In this document: positions 13,643 through 25,278 of the stretch, one piece after another
Numbering within the stretch: the first letter of the stretch is position 1
Layout: the number at the start of each line of letters is the position of its first letter
DNA from: Muraenolepis orangiensis
Taxonomy: Eukaryota > Chordata > Actinopteri > Gadiformes > Muraenolepididae
Reading direction: 5' to 3'
Length of the DNA stretch: 64,000 bases
Assembly: GCA_027704905.1 (NCBI GenBank)
Contig: CM051016.1
Span: 16,084,450 to 16,148,449, forward strand
Made by a program: the position numbers and the translations under genes
Notes under the pieces: generated by a model
What the model saw: the letters and a program-made list of their open reading frames with translations, nothing else
Databases searched by the model: none
What the model was told of the DNA's origin: nothing

Positions 13643-14176
13643 CTGCCATACGTTATATGTATGGCATTGCTGAATGTGTTGTGAAAAGTATTATGTTATT
13701 CTACTTGTGTAAACATTTGTAAGATACAAGCCAATCTAGACACATGTAAAGATTGGTCTTGGCCTTGCAGGCATCTCTCCATCAGTAGGCTGCCATTTTC
13801 AAACTGCGTTGCACATGGCAGTGGACCACCTCATCTCTCTCCGTCTGCATGATTGTCTCAGGCTCACTGGAAGCTGATGAGGAAGAAGGGGAGGGTGACA
13901 CCATGCTGATCTCTTTGTAGAACATTTTTGGAAAATATGTAGCAAGCAGTTGAAGAGCCTCCCTCCCACCAACACCACTTCTTCTTCTCCCCCCAAATAG
14001 TTTTTTCCCCATTCCTCTGAAATAATCACAACTCATTGCAACCTGGCTTTCATCTCCAGACAGCAAGGCGTGGAGCATGTGAGGAACATATGCTCTCCAT
14101 TGTTACCAGCGTGTTTCAGCTGCTGCTGCCTTACAAACCTGTCAAAACCTGCTTTACATGCCTTCCAGTCTTTTGG

Positions 14177-14225
<49 letters not shown>

Positions 14226-15014
14226 AGGGGGGTTGTTCTGGCAGGGGCCATTGCTGTGTCAAGCATGATTACTTTTATCATCACTTTTTGTCATTAAAGT
14301 GAAGTTGTTTATTTTCTACCAGAGAAGAGAACAGAGGACGCGTCAACCGGAGAGGCAAAGCCTTAATTGTATACTGCCAATGTGTCCGGATAGAGTCCCA
14401 CAAACGCAAATTAGTGTAAAACAGAGTAAAAAATTAATAATATAACTCGAATATTAAGATCTCAATTAATATATGCATCCAATTAAATAGCCTTTCATTC
14501 TGGTCTTATACAGTGTCTTTTGATCATGGAAAGTTGATATTGTCTTGTCCCATCTCTCCGTCCTCAAGTACAGTACATAAAACCAGCGTGTGGATCAGAT
14601 GGCTTTACGCAACACAAAATGTCACAAAAAGAGGATGTGTTTTTTTCCTCTCACCCACACACGTCATACTGAGCGCTTTCTAAACCCTTAAGCAGGCAGG
14701 CTAAGTGGAATTGGGTGCTGGGTTTGAAGTCTTGACAATCATTTGACAGCAACCCACTGATGGTTAGCATTGGCAATGCCTTTAGCGATGTTCTCCAACA
14801 TTGACTAGAGGGGAAAGTGGTGATTTGAGTACGGTGAGGAGTCTCTCTTCCTTGTCTTCTTGGCTGACGTGTATTTCAAATACATTGTGGGAGCAATAAC
14901 ATTAACAATAGGCCTATGTCACACTTCCTGCTTCCGGAACGTTAAAAATCACCGAGCAGTGCACTCCTACTTCCGGTAGTTACCACAGATACATGACAAA
15001 CTGTGGCCGCCTCC
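13643..15014. other. No gene seen
   Basis: Contains the GT array at 14179; otherwise unique. Confidence 0.65.
14179..14223. repeat. GT microsatellite
   Basis: About 22 units of GT. Confidence 0.97.
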
Positions 15015-15200
15015 TCTCCTCTGTTATTGTAATGTACCAGGCTGCTCAACGTCAAAACAAAGACAGCCGTACCTCAGTTTACACCATTTCCCCAAAGACA
15101 AACTCCTCCGCAAGTCTTGTGTGAGGCTGATAAGGAGGATGAAGGTCCCTGGTTTCATGTTCTCAGGGGTAGCGCGTATGTCTGCAGTTTGCACTTTGAC
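15015..15200 (+). pseudogene. Decayed THAP zinc-finger domain
   Basis: The frame from 15022 reads CYCNVPGCSTSKQRQPYL, then LHHFPKDKLLRKSCVRLIRR. This is the C2 half and following helix region of a THAP DNA-binding domain. The normally invariant Trp in the helix is Cys here. The final Cys-His pair is present as VCSLHFDKE but in another frame (from 15180), so a frameshift separates them. There is no in-frame ATG nearby (the ATG at 14993 is out of frame). It could be a relic of a P-element-like transposase or of a host THAP gene. Confidence 0.7.
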
Positions 15201-15240
15201 AAGGAGAGCATATACGTCTCGATAAGTGGGCGGAATATCT

Positions 15241-15450
15241 CTCATCCAAATAGAGCCACACAATGTTGGGTATGTGTCTTATTAAAAGCATTGGTCCTGA
15301 CCCCCACACACACTCCATCTCTCATCTAAATAGAGCCACACAATGTCGGGTAAGTGTATGATTAAAAGCACTGGTCCTGACCCCCACACACACCACATCC
15401 CTCATCCAGATAGAGCCACACAATGTCGGGGAATTGTATGATTCGGATTT
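15241..15450 (+). repeat. 80-bp tandem repeat, 2.6 copies
   Basis: Units start at 15241, 15321 and 15401 with CTCATCCAAATAGAGCCACA. They continue with AAAAGCATTGGTCCTGACC and ACACACAC. The array directly follows the THAP relic. Confidence 0.92.
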
Positions 15451-16302
15451 AGACTTCTTCACTGTAGACTGTTCATTCACTAGTTGAAACACATCGTCTT
15501 GACCGACTTTTGGAAGGTTATGCAGCGATGTTGTCCAGCGATAACTGTCTGCCAAGGTGAATGCATTAACCGGAACTTGGGATACACTGCTTCAGCGATT
15601 TTTAACGGGTACTTCCGCCTTTCAACTGTGACGTGATATAGGCCTATTAATCGTTTGGAAACATGTCTTCCATCCAAATCCTTTTTTTCAAGGTATTTTT
15701 TTGTGATGTCTCCCTCTGCACCTGACACTAATGGTTAGCAACTTTAAGGACACAGCTCACCAGAGGCTAGCGCACAAACAAATGCTGACCTTGGGTCATT
15801 GTTTGTCTGACAATGGTTTCTTTCTTTACCTTTCGGTGGTTTCTGTCTGTGATATTCTCATGCCCAACTGAGGCTGATGTTTACTGCTGTAGACTCAGTG
15901 ATGATTCATCAGAACATTTTCCATCGCTGCCTCAGGCTCTTGTCGTCACCTTTTGTGCATTGTTTTTTTTGGACAAATTTTACAGCAAAAAATTATATTT
16001 TCTAACAGCGGAATCCATGCAAAATAGTTAAATCTGGGGTATGTCGGCCATGTCAGAAACTCATATTGGGAAAAAGCCGTTCCTGATCTCGTGTCCCTGG
16101 GCCCGCTAACCAAGCCTTCATTCCAGTTTTGTTCTACTCGATGGCTGGCCAATATTGCATGAGTAAACAGAAGTGGTTTATTAAAGGTAGTACTGCATAA
16201 AAAATCATGCATTCATGCTGTTCGCATACAAGCAGCGAGACTTTGCTCCTTGAACGAGACATTCATGAGTAAACTTTGAACATAGTAGTCAAATGTTCCT
16301 GC

Positions 16303-16362
<60 letters not shown>

Positions 16363-16496
16363 CAGCGATACTTTATTCCTTGAATATTCAATTTCTTATC
16401 CACTTCCCATTTTAAAATAATTTGCTCCAGGTTTTGCACTCTGCCTGAAGTGTAAAGTGGCCGTTGCAGCCGAAGGTGGAATGGGAATTTTCTTGT
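15451..16496. other. No gene confidently seen; one minus-strand ORF of unknown origin
   Basis: The ORF at 15480-15728 (minus; GAEGDITKKYLEKKDLDG, HVSKRLIGLYHVTVERR) has a real ATG and lysine-rich content but no recognised family. It is next to the THAP relic and could belong to the same old element. Confidence 0.35.
16306..16360. repeat. TA microsatellite
   Basis: About 27 TA units between two related AAGCAGCGAnACTTT segments (16231 and 16361). Confidence 0.95.
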
Positions 16497-16911
16497 CTAA
16501 CCCTAACCCTAACCCTAACCCTAACCCTAACCCTAACCCTAACCCTAACCCAAACCCTAACCCCTAACCCTAACCCTAACCCTAACCCTAACCCTAACCC
16601 CTAACCCTAACCCTAACCCTAACCCTAACCCAAACCCTAACCCAAACCCTAACCCTAACCCTAACCCTAACCCTAACCCTAACCCTAACCCTAACCCAAA
16701 CCCTAACCCTAACCCAAACCCTAACCCTAACCCTAACCCTAACCCTAACCCTAACCCTAACCCTAACCCTAACCCTAACCCTAACCCAAACCCTAACCCT
16801 AACCCAAACCCTAACCCTAACCCTAACCCTAACCCTAACCCTAACCCTAACCCTAACCCTAACCCTAACCCAAATCCTAACCCTAACCCTAACCCTAACC
16901 CTAACCCAAAT
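16497..16911 (-). repeat. Interstitial telomeric array (TTAGGG)n
   Basis: There are about 415 bp of CCCTAA units on the plus strand, roughly 68 units. Several CCCAAA variants occur in a repeating pattern (for example near 16550, 16630, 16696, 16790), and there is one CCCCTAA and two CCAAATCC variants near the right end. There is normal sequence on both sides, so this is not a chromosome end. Confidence 0.97.
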
Positions 16912-16975
16912 CCAGCCAGCCAGTGTCTGTCAGGGCTCAGGTAGAAACAGCACACAGGGGCGGGCTAAAGAGTCT

Positions 16976-17165
16976 TTTATTGGTTAGTACCGCAACCCAA
17001 AATGACTTAAAGAAAAACTCTTGTGATAATAGATACAATGCTGTAGTACCTGCACAAAATGTTCAACACATAAAGATCTCCACGGGAGTCGTAGACAACA
17101 ACGTTGTAGTGCAACAACGTCTCCTCTTCCATGGGTATGTTGGGTCCGCTGTGGGAGAGCAGAAC
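16976..17165 (-). pseudogene. Possible orphan terminal exon (unrecognised)
   Basis: On the minus strand a strong splice acceptor (TTCTGCTCTCCCACAG) precedes an open frame that starts GPNIPMEEETLLHYN, continues VVVYDSRGDLYVLN and ends RVFL with TAA at 17009-17007. A canonical AATAAA follows 26 bases later (16981-16976). I do not recognise the protein. No matching upstream exon was found within the window, so it may be a real last exon, a captured one, or chance. Confidence 0.3.
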
Positions 17166-17169
17166 GACA

Positions 17170-18055
17170 TGAGTATACAGTATATAGTATAACTCCTCGC
17201 TTCCCTCATTTAAAAAAGTACATATAAAAAACAATATATATTAACCTTAGACCATCTGATCATGTATTTAGGAGTCTTATTTAAATTTACATAATCCTTT
17301 TATGATTTTACTGTATGTGCAATTTGTGTAAAATGTGCAAAATCTCTGTAAAGCGCCTTGCGTGTCGCTATATGAAATTGATTGTATTATTATTAATATG
17401 TCTCTTGAAAGCAGTTGGGGTGTGTGCTTTTTCAATGTAATAGGCATGTGTTTGGTTAGCCTTTCTTTGATGAGTATCCATCTATCCATCTATCAAATTT
17501 TTTCTCTGGAGATTTCAAGGGAAATGTCAAATTAGCCTCACAGGCATCATGAACAACTGGGTATTATGAACATTGGGAATATAAGAAGGTGAGAAGGTCC
17601 AAATTCAAAAACATAAAGGCACAGCAAGGAGAGACAAGGCCACAGTTTTCTACTCAGTTTTCTACTAACATCAGGCTCCTTTTGTCAATGAGGCGGGCTG
17701 ATTACTGAACATGATTACACACCCTGGTTGTTTCTGTACGACTGGAATGAGTCTAAAAATATATAAGTTTAGATGTTTCTTCATCACTACCTGTTGTGGC
17801 AGCTGTGGAAATAATCGTATTTCACTGCAGGTTACACAATGAATATATGACAATTGGTTTCTAATTACACTGATCAAAGGTGGAATTTGGGCTTTACGGC
17901 AAGACATATCTCCCCTTTATGAAGAAGAACAAACTACACAGAGGCAGTGGAGGTTTACACTTGATGTCAAGTATTTAAATAAGTTTTTTGGCTGGAAAGT
18001 AGAGTTTCATAAACAGGGCTGTCTATGCAGTAGAAAGGCGCACCAACAATAAAAA
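17170..18055. other. No gene seen
   Basis: AT-rich unique DNA. A short CTCTGTAAAGCGCCTTGCG word at 17343 recalls SINE tails. Confidence 0.6.
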
Positions 18056-18455
18056 ATGGTGCTACATGACCAGAGAACAACAGTTGGAACAACAGCCCTA
18101 GAGAACTGGTGCTACATGACCAGAGAACAACAGTTGGAACAACAGCCCTAGAGAACTGGTGCTACATGACCAGAGAACAACAGTTGGAACAACAGCCCTA
18201 GAGAACTGGTGCTACATGACCAGAGAACAACAGTTGGAACAACAGCCCTAGAGAACTGGTGCTACATGGCCAGAGAACAACAATCAGAACAACAGCCCTA
18301 GAGAACTGGTGCTACATGGCCAGAGAACAACAATCAGAACAACAGCCCTAGAGAACTGGTGCTACATGACCAGAGAACAACAGTTGGAACAACAGCCCTA
18401 GAGAGCTGGTGCTACATGACCAGAGAAAAACAGTTAGATAAGCAGCCCTAGAGCC
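18056..18455 (+). repeat. 50-bp minisatellite, 8 copies
   Basis: The unit contains GTGCTACATGACCAGAGAAC, then AGTTGGAACAACAGCCC. Two middle copies carry the variants CATGGC and CAATCAG. The last copy is degraded and ends in a small GCCCTAGA duplication. Confidence 0.95.
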
Positions 18456-19339
18456 CTAGAGCAGCCCAATGTTCCCTTTTTATATACTACCCACATTGTA
18501 ATGGTGCAAAGCTGTATTCATGTTTCTTTAACTAAGATAATAAATTACTTTATTTGAGATGTCATGTCAAATAACCATGACATTGTGTTAATATATTGTA
18601 ATACACCAATTCTACACACCCTTTGCAGTGTAATTTAATAGATTGTAAAGTAGAAGGAGTATAAGGATGCTGACTGACCTGGTGGCTCCAGAGTGTTGTG
18701 CTAATGCACCACATCAACTTAGGAAGCGTACCCAGTATTGTGGCGTTCTCTCGTGGTTAATTTGTTCTCGTGCTCGCACGTGGCGACACGCTGGTCCCTC
18801 TGCCCCGAAACCTGTCTCATAAACTCACCGAGCCCAACTCAACATATGTGCAACGGAAAAGGCCACGACGCTCTGTCAGAAAGAATAGCATGGTGTTGAG
18901 CATGAGCCAATTTACAAAATACAGATCACCGGCAATGATGCATGCGGTGCGGCGCTATGAAATGAATGATAAATAAACGTTTTCCGGCTGGCCGGCTGTT
19001 GTTGGGCATTGCTTACGTTCCATTTGTTCAAGAAGAAGAGCATAATGACATATTAGCCGCCCCTGACGCACAGCGGCACACTGTGCGCGTGCAAGCAGCG
19101 GGGCGTCGGGATTCAGTGGCCGCATAATGTGGAGTCGTTACAGAGCGGGGGTCACGTGGTCTGGCTTCTCCTCGGGTGCTTCATCTGCTGTCATCATTAC
19201 CCATGTCTCTGTCCCTTGTTGATTGGATAGTAAACAAATTTCCATTATGTAAATAGCCCCTTCGCTTGTAACATTGCTGTATTTGCTTTTATTGTTGAAA
19301 AATTGTGGAGAAACAATAAGCAACTGGAAAAACTCCACG
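18456..19339. other. No gene seen
   Basis: Short ORF at 18770-18976 has no family resemblance. Confidence 0.65.
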
Positions 19340-19759
19340 ATTGTCAACCCAGACATTGCCCACCCCAGCCACGAACTGTACACACTTTTACCGTCAGGCA
19401 GGCGATACCGCAGTATCAAGTGCTGTACAAATAGGCTTAGAGATAGCTTCCACAGTCAGGCCATCAGGCTGCTGAACAAGGGCGTATAGCATATAACAAT
19501 GTCTATTTTATTACATTGATTTATATATACATATTGCTCTTTTCTGTGCTGATATTTAGCATTTTATAAATTGCATTTTTATTTTTATTTTTATTTTTTT
19601 ACTTTATTCAATTTTTATTCAATTTTTATCTATTGTTATCTTATTTTTATAACTGCTGTCTGTCGTCGGGTATTGCACATAAGATTTTCACATCACTGCT
19701 TTATGCTTGTGTAAACTGTGAAGCGACAATAAACTTGACTTGACTTGACTTGACTTGAC
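19340..19759 (+). mobile_element. Group-A LINE 3' end
   Basis: It encodes AHPSHELYTLLPSGRRYRSI and AIRLLNKGV, then the same AT-rich UTR as the copy at 26.6-28.1 kb. It ends in five or so copies of TTGAC. The copy is 5' truncated to about 420 bp. Confidence 0.9.
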
Positions 19760-20597
19760 ATGTTAATGGTGCATTGTGACTTAACATTACACACACACAG
19801 ATTCGATCTCCATTGATCTTGGCTGTCCTGACCTTAACTGTTGAGCTAGCCTGCGGCTGATTCAAGCTCTGATTCTAAACACCCTGTGTTTTGGCACCCT
19901 TCCACTCCTTGGTGAAGAGCAACCCGTTTAGCATCCTATGGGATGCTAAACTATATATATAAATAAATATATATAAATGTATATATAAATATATATATAA
20001 TCATTTATTTAGAAAGGAGGGTACATACAGTACCCTCCTTTCATGGCCCATTAGTGGGATCTGTGCTTCCACTGGTGCCTGGAGCAGCCACTCAATCACC
20101 TATATACACATCTCACGTCTGTATGTCCACACATAGTTAAAATAAAATAATGTAATGGCCAGTGGAACATGTGATCGTGTCTGGCACATGCTAGAGGAGT
20201 CATATGTGTCACATCACACATCAAATGTAGGATACTCAGAAGACCCCATTGTCCCGCACCATCCCGGTGTGATCCCTGTCCATCCCGGAGGTCCAGGCTG
20301 CTGCCTTAGCTGGAGGAGGGGTTGCTGGACTTGGCCCCTGCAGGACTGTCTGGACCTGGTGGAAGGAGGCTTGCCAGCTGGACCCAATACCGACGACTCA
20401 GCCGCCGGAGAAAGGGCTGGGGCTGGGAGGTGGCTGCCTGCACATGCGGCTGGGCTCCAGTGAGTCTTCCGGCAAACCTGTGTCCCTTTATGGGTCTGAG
20501 AGGCCCCTCTTTAGGTGCCAAAGTGGCTTTGACGACCAGGACACAGGTAGATGTTGTACCAACCATGGGAGAGCACTGACATGTCAGAGCTCTCTCT
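19760..20597. other. No gene seen
   Basis: Two short ORFs overlap on opposite strands (20155-20579) without recognisable domains. Hairpins are listed separately. Confidence 0.6.
19926..20042. repeat. Two small hairpins around an AT-rich core
   Basis: GTTTAGCATCC/GGATGCTAAAC (19926-19951, 4-bp loop) and GAAAGGAGGGTA/TACCCTCCTTTC (20012-20042, 7-bp loop) flank an ATATAAAT stretch. Confidence 0.85.
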
Positions 20598-20733
20598 GAG
20601 TGTGTGTGGTGGGGGCTGGTTTAACCTGTGTGCCTTGATTACCAAGGACCCACAGGTGTGCAGCCTCACCAGTCCTAGAGTCTGACTGTGGCCAGATGAG
20701 GCTTTTTAAACCAGCCACCAACCACACACACTC
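20598..20733 (+). mobile_element. Short TIR element (MITE), intact copy of 136 bp
   Basis: The left end GAGTGTGTGTGGTG, then GGGGCTGGTTTAA, matches the inverse of the right end TTAAACCAGCC, then ACCAACCACACACACTC; the arms are about 27 bp. A second copy at 45.57-47.16 kb shares both ends. No transposase is present. Confidence 0.8.
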
Positions 20734-21604
20734 CACAGAGGCATGGTTTGATTCCACGAATACACTGTATTTACACTGTATTTACACTGTAGTGTTTGTA
20801 ACTCAGCATACACCGGCTCGAAGAACACACTCAAATATCTATGGGAGCATGGGAGCTATAGGGTTTTGTTGAACAGCATGTTATCATGTGTTCTGTTGTG
20901 TTGTCAACTTCTCCTCATAAACAATGTGGTATGCAGCCTTTATCTCCACTCTCCCATACGGTGATTTCTCTGGTGAACACTCTGAGTAAGTAATGAGTAA
21001 TATATGGGCTTGTTCATTGCTAGTGATGCACATCTATTATGCTTTGAGCTTCTCAGGCAAATTAAATTGTCACCCGAAGCTGAGATTTGGCGACTCATAT
21101 TCCTGATGTATGGGGAAAGCAGATATTGAATAAGAGGAGAAATGGCGATCCCCAACACTTTGGCAGTGGCTGTAGGCTGTATTTAATACCCCAGGTTGAT
21201 AGCGTTCACAATGGGTAGAACTGGTCTCTGGTGTCTCTTGTTAACAGCTGCGCTCCATCACGGATTATAATACCCCCCACCATGCCCACACCCCTCCTTC
21301 CTCTCCACACTTCCACTGTTGCACCTCGCCTGCAGATCTCTAAACAAAGGTAGATGAATGGCGTCCTCGGCGGGCACGCTGCTCTTCAGTTACTCCACGG
21401 AGTGGAACGTTGAGCGGGACAAAAGGACCGTCTTGATAAGACCTACTTGTACATCGGTCTACTGCGCAGGTCTCGCCAGGTGGCGACGCCACAACGAACA
21501 CAAATGGATGAGTGTGTTCTAGTCGCAGGATGAGAAGAGGGCTAACGACGACGCTGTCCTCCATCTTCCCTGAAGCTTTTCTCCTCTGCTTTTAACAAAA
21601 CCAT

Positions 21605-21659
21605 GTGTGTGTGTGTGTGTGTGTGTGTGCACGTGTGTATGTGTGTGTGTATGTGTGTG
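21605..21659. repeat. GT microsatellite
   Basis: An interrupted GT block. Confidence 0.94.
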
Positions 21660-21909
21660 AGAGAGACACAAAAGGCTATGCAGGGGTCAATATGCTTTCT
21701 TCTCGACCTCAGCTGATGTGTTTATCAGACGCTGTTGCCAAGCCAAACTCCCAATCAATAAAGCAATTAGTGCACGTCGGCCAGCCCACTCTCACCCAGA
21801 GAGATTTATCGGCTGCGACAGCAGGTGGCGCCCGTATATGGACTTCTTCCATCGCTGCCCCTCAGCTGACACTGGATGCTGCTGCCAAACACCCTGACAT
21901 GTAATCCAA

Positions 21910-22290
21910 GGGAGGGAGGTAGTGGGGGTGGAGATAGGGGGTAGTCAGTGTGGGGATAGGAGGTACAAGGGTTGGGGATAGGGGGTAGGAGGGTTGGGGA
22001 TAGGGGGGGTAGGAGGGTTGGGGATAGGGGGGTAGGAGGGTGGGGATAGGAGGTAGGAGGGTTGGGGATAGGGAGTAGGAGGGGTTGGGATAGGGGGGTA
22101 GGAGGGGTTGGGATAGGGGGTAGAAGGGGTGGGGATACGGGGGTTAGGAGGGGTTGGGATAGGAGGTAGGAGGGTTGGGGATAGGGAGTAGGAGGGGTTG
22201 GGATAGGGGGGTAGGAGGGGTTGGGATAGGGGGTAGAAGGGGTGGGGATACGGGGGTTAGGAGGGGTTGGGATAGGGGGGGGGGGACTGG
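21910..22290 (+). repeat. G-rich minisatellite
   Basis: Units of about 20-25 bp of the form GGGGATAGGGGGTAGGAGGG, with GTT and GAA variants. A larger block (22081-22140 and 22200-22260) is repeated nearly exactly. Confidence 0.9.
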
Positions 22291-22843
22291 TGGGTGTTAA
22301 GTGTTTGTCTCTTGTGTGTTCGGGCGGCAGGCTTAGCTGGGGCCACCAGGAGGGGGGGGGGGTGAATGACAGTCAAATACTTGAAGAGCGAGAGACTTCC
22401 ACTGTGTGTTCTCACTCCGGTCATTGACTTGTCTGTCAGCCAAACAATGCATGTTTGGCTTCCACCTGGTCCTCTGTTAACTAGGTTCAGACTGGCTCTG
22501 TTGAACAGCTGGCAGACCACCTGGAGGAGTGGGACGCACATCTTTCCGTGGCATCAATCTTGTAAACCAAAAAACAACAACACTAAAACATCATCGGGGG
22601 CGGTGCTGTCCACATCATGCCCGCAGTCTTTTTTTCTTTCTATTCTATCATTCTTCGCTCCAGTAAGGTGGCCTACCTCTTCCTCCTCATGCATCCTGGG
22701 GGTGTGTGTGTGTAGACACACACAGAGTGAATGACAGAGGGAGTCGTTGGGTGAAAGAAAAGCGACAGAGAATAGACAGACACTTTGATCCCAGCCCAGT
22801 GCTTACTGGAATCCAGGGCAGGCAACAGCAGGTTTCACATGTG

Positions 22844-22968
<125 letters not shown>

Positions 22969-23617
22969 GTCTAGCTTGTGACGATTGAAGTAGGGGAGGG
23001 GGTTATTGGACTGTGTGACAAACAAAGCATTGTTGGCGTGCAGCGCGTCTCTTTCCTGTAGGAAACGGCAGGGTTTTTCCACATTTGTTGGATGCCTTTC
23101 ACAACACACACCTTCAGGATTATCTATCGCACCATTAATTATGTGTATACACTATACACTCCTGCGAGATGGGGACAAGGGGAATCTTTATGGGGTTGCA
23201 GAGTAAATTACAAAATAACATGTCGGAGGTTGATCTTTCCATCTTCTGGAAACTTCTTCCGTCGATGCCCAGGACTCTCTTATACTCTTATTAATATAGC
23301 ATCACGCCCGTTTATTACCACTTCATAATCTCTCCCTCTGTCTTGCTCTCCCTCTTGCACTCGATTTCTTACTCTATCTGTCAGTCTGTCTGTCTATGTC
23401 AACACATGTTCCCTACAGATTGAAGCTGACACATGCTCTGCTGGAGGGCCTGGCATGGTTGTAATTCCAACACCAAAATGGTTAAACCCTCGCTTACACT
23501 ACATTACAAAATAAAAGAGACAAACTAGTTCAAACTAAACTAGACATATATTGATATTGTGAAATAGTGTTACACTGTAGTATTCTCCTGACAAACGTGA
23601 TTCACTGACCCGTCCTT

Positions 23618-23624
<7 letters not shown>

Positions 23625-23649
<25 letters not shown>

Positions 23650-23664
23650 AGTCAGTCTGTCTGT
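23625..23664. repeat. GTCT microsatellite
   Basis: Tetranucleotide array adjoining the group-B LINE end. Confidence 0.93.
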
Positions 23665-23666
23665 TC

Positions 23667-23773
23667 TAGAATTGCATACTGCGGGATGGAATGGGGAGTA
23701 AGCATTCCAATGTACTTGTTGCAAATGGCCAATACAATTCTTGAATCTTGAATCTTGAATCTTGAATCTTAAA
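23667..23773 (+). mobile_element. Group-B LINE 3' end
   Basis: It starts at ATTGCATACTGCGGGATGG and ends in five copies of the TTGAATC unit. It abuts a GTCT microsatellite on its left. Length is about 107 bp. Confidence 0.85.
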
Positions 23774-24715
23774 TCTGTGACTTCAAAGGATTTTTTAATT
23801 TACTGGCCTCATATCCCCCCGGCCCCCTTTCGCTCCCATTTTCCTTTTTTTCTACCCAGCGACAACAGATGACTGGCTGTCCTGTCTGTGAGGACTTAAT
23901 ATAGCGATGAAGGCCACAGATACTCAGCTGCAGCAGATAAAGCCATGATTGACTGTGCCTGGGGATGGAGAGGCACACAGCGCGGTGGTTTGCTCTGGGT
24001 AACAAAGCGCCAGTGTAGGACGCTGGGCTCCGGCTGACAGCGCATGTCTGCGTCCCGTCTCTTATCCACTCGCCCTCAATATGTTTCCTGTTTATCATTT
24101 CACGCAACCTTTTGATGTGTTTTAGTGTTTTCTTTCCTTTCCTTTATTGTGACACAATAAATCAAATCAACATTTTTTTTACCCGTAGGAAAAATCGAAT
24201 AAATATGGGGTCCTGGAATCACAGGATTTAGACCTTGCAGCTGATTTTCTCTTCCACAGATTCACTTAACATTTATGCTGTTATACACAGCATAAATCTT
24301 GGTATTTTTAAATAACTGCGTGGTAATGATGAGATCAGCACTTTTTTTTTTTTTTTCACGTTTTCCCTCTCACCCTCGTCTGGCTGATGAATCCTGCACA
24401 GGAGATGTCCCTAACCTGGTGCACATGCACACACACATCTATGAATCAATTATTATAATGTAGAAATCTAAATGGTCCTTACCAAAAACGAATTTTTAGT
24501 GATACAAACAAATGTGCCAAATTCAAATGGTCAATTTATATACATCACCAAATATAATTAAATATAATAAATACATGTTTTATTTTGCCACCACGGCATC
24601 ATCCGCCAGCGTCTATGCAGTGGTCTGCTGGGGAGGTGGCAGCACTGAGAGACGGGACACCTGGGGTGAGCTGGTTAAGAGGGTGTCCTGGACTCTTGAT
24701 CCCATGGAGGAGGAG
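23774..24715. other. No gene seen
   Basis: Unique DNA with a T run at 24343-24356. Confidence 0.65.
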
Positions 24716-25146
24716 TGAGAGAGGAGGATGTATCACCCACTAGATCGCATGGAGGAGGAGTGAGAGAGGAGGATGTATCACCCACTAGATCCCATGGAGG
24801 AGGAGTGAGAGAGGAGGATGTATCACCTACTAGATCCCATGGAGGAGGAGTGAGAGAGGAGGATGTATCACCCACTAGATCCCATGGAGGAGGATTGAGA
24901 GAGGAGGATGTATCACCCACTAGATCCCATGGAGGAGGAGTGAGAGAGGAGGATGTATCACCTACTAGATCCCATGGAGGAGGAGCGAGAGAGGAGGATG
25001 TATCACCCACTAGATCGCATGGAGGAGGAGTGAGAGAGGAGGATGTATCACCTACTAGATCCCATGGAGGAGGAGTGAGAGAGGAGGATGTATCACCTAC
25101 TAGATCCCATGGAGGAGGAGTGAGAGAGGAGGATGTATCACCCACT
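24716..25146 (+). repeat. 45-bp minisatellite, about 9.6 copies, open on both strands
   Basis: The unit contains GAGGAGGATGTATCACCCAC, then TAGATCCCATGGAGG. Because 45 is a multiple of 3, one frame on each strand is free of stops: EEDVSPTRSHGGGVR on plus and GDTSSSLTPPPWDLV on minus. The minus frame has a true ATG at 25253 and runs 192 codons. Confidence 0.95.
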
Positions 25147-25278
25147 GCATGAGACTGGGGGGGACTGAAGCAGCTCATTCTGCTACAGCCCGCTATGCCC
25201 AGCCGGTGGAAGGAGGAGCAGTTAAGACCTTTCAGTGCTAGCTTTAACGTCATTCAACAAGTTGTCTCAGTCTCAGCC

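Noticed and set aside
16557..16955. 132-codon Gly-Leu ORF over the telomeric array
   Set aside because: It is a by-product of the six-base repeat being stop-free in that frame.
18056..18455. A CRISPR array
   Set aside because: The units are head-to-tail and contiguous without unique spacers, and the genome is eukaryotic.
20155..20579. Pair of ORFs of about 100 codons on opposite strands
   Set aside because: They overlap each other over a GC-rich stretch and do not resemble known proteins.
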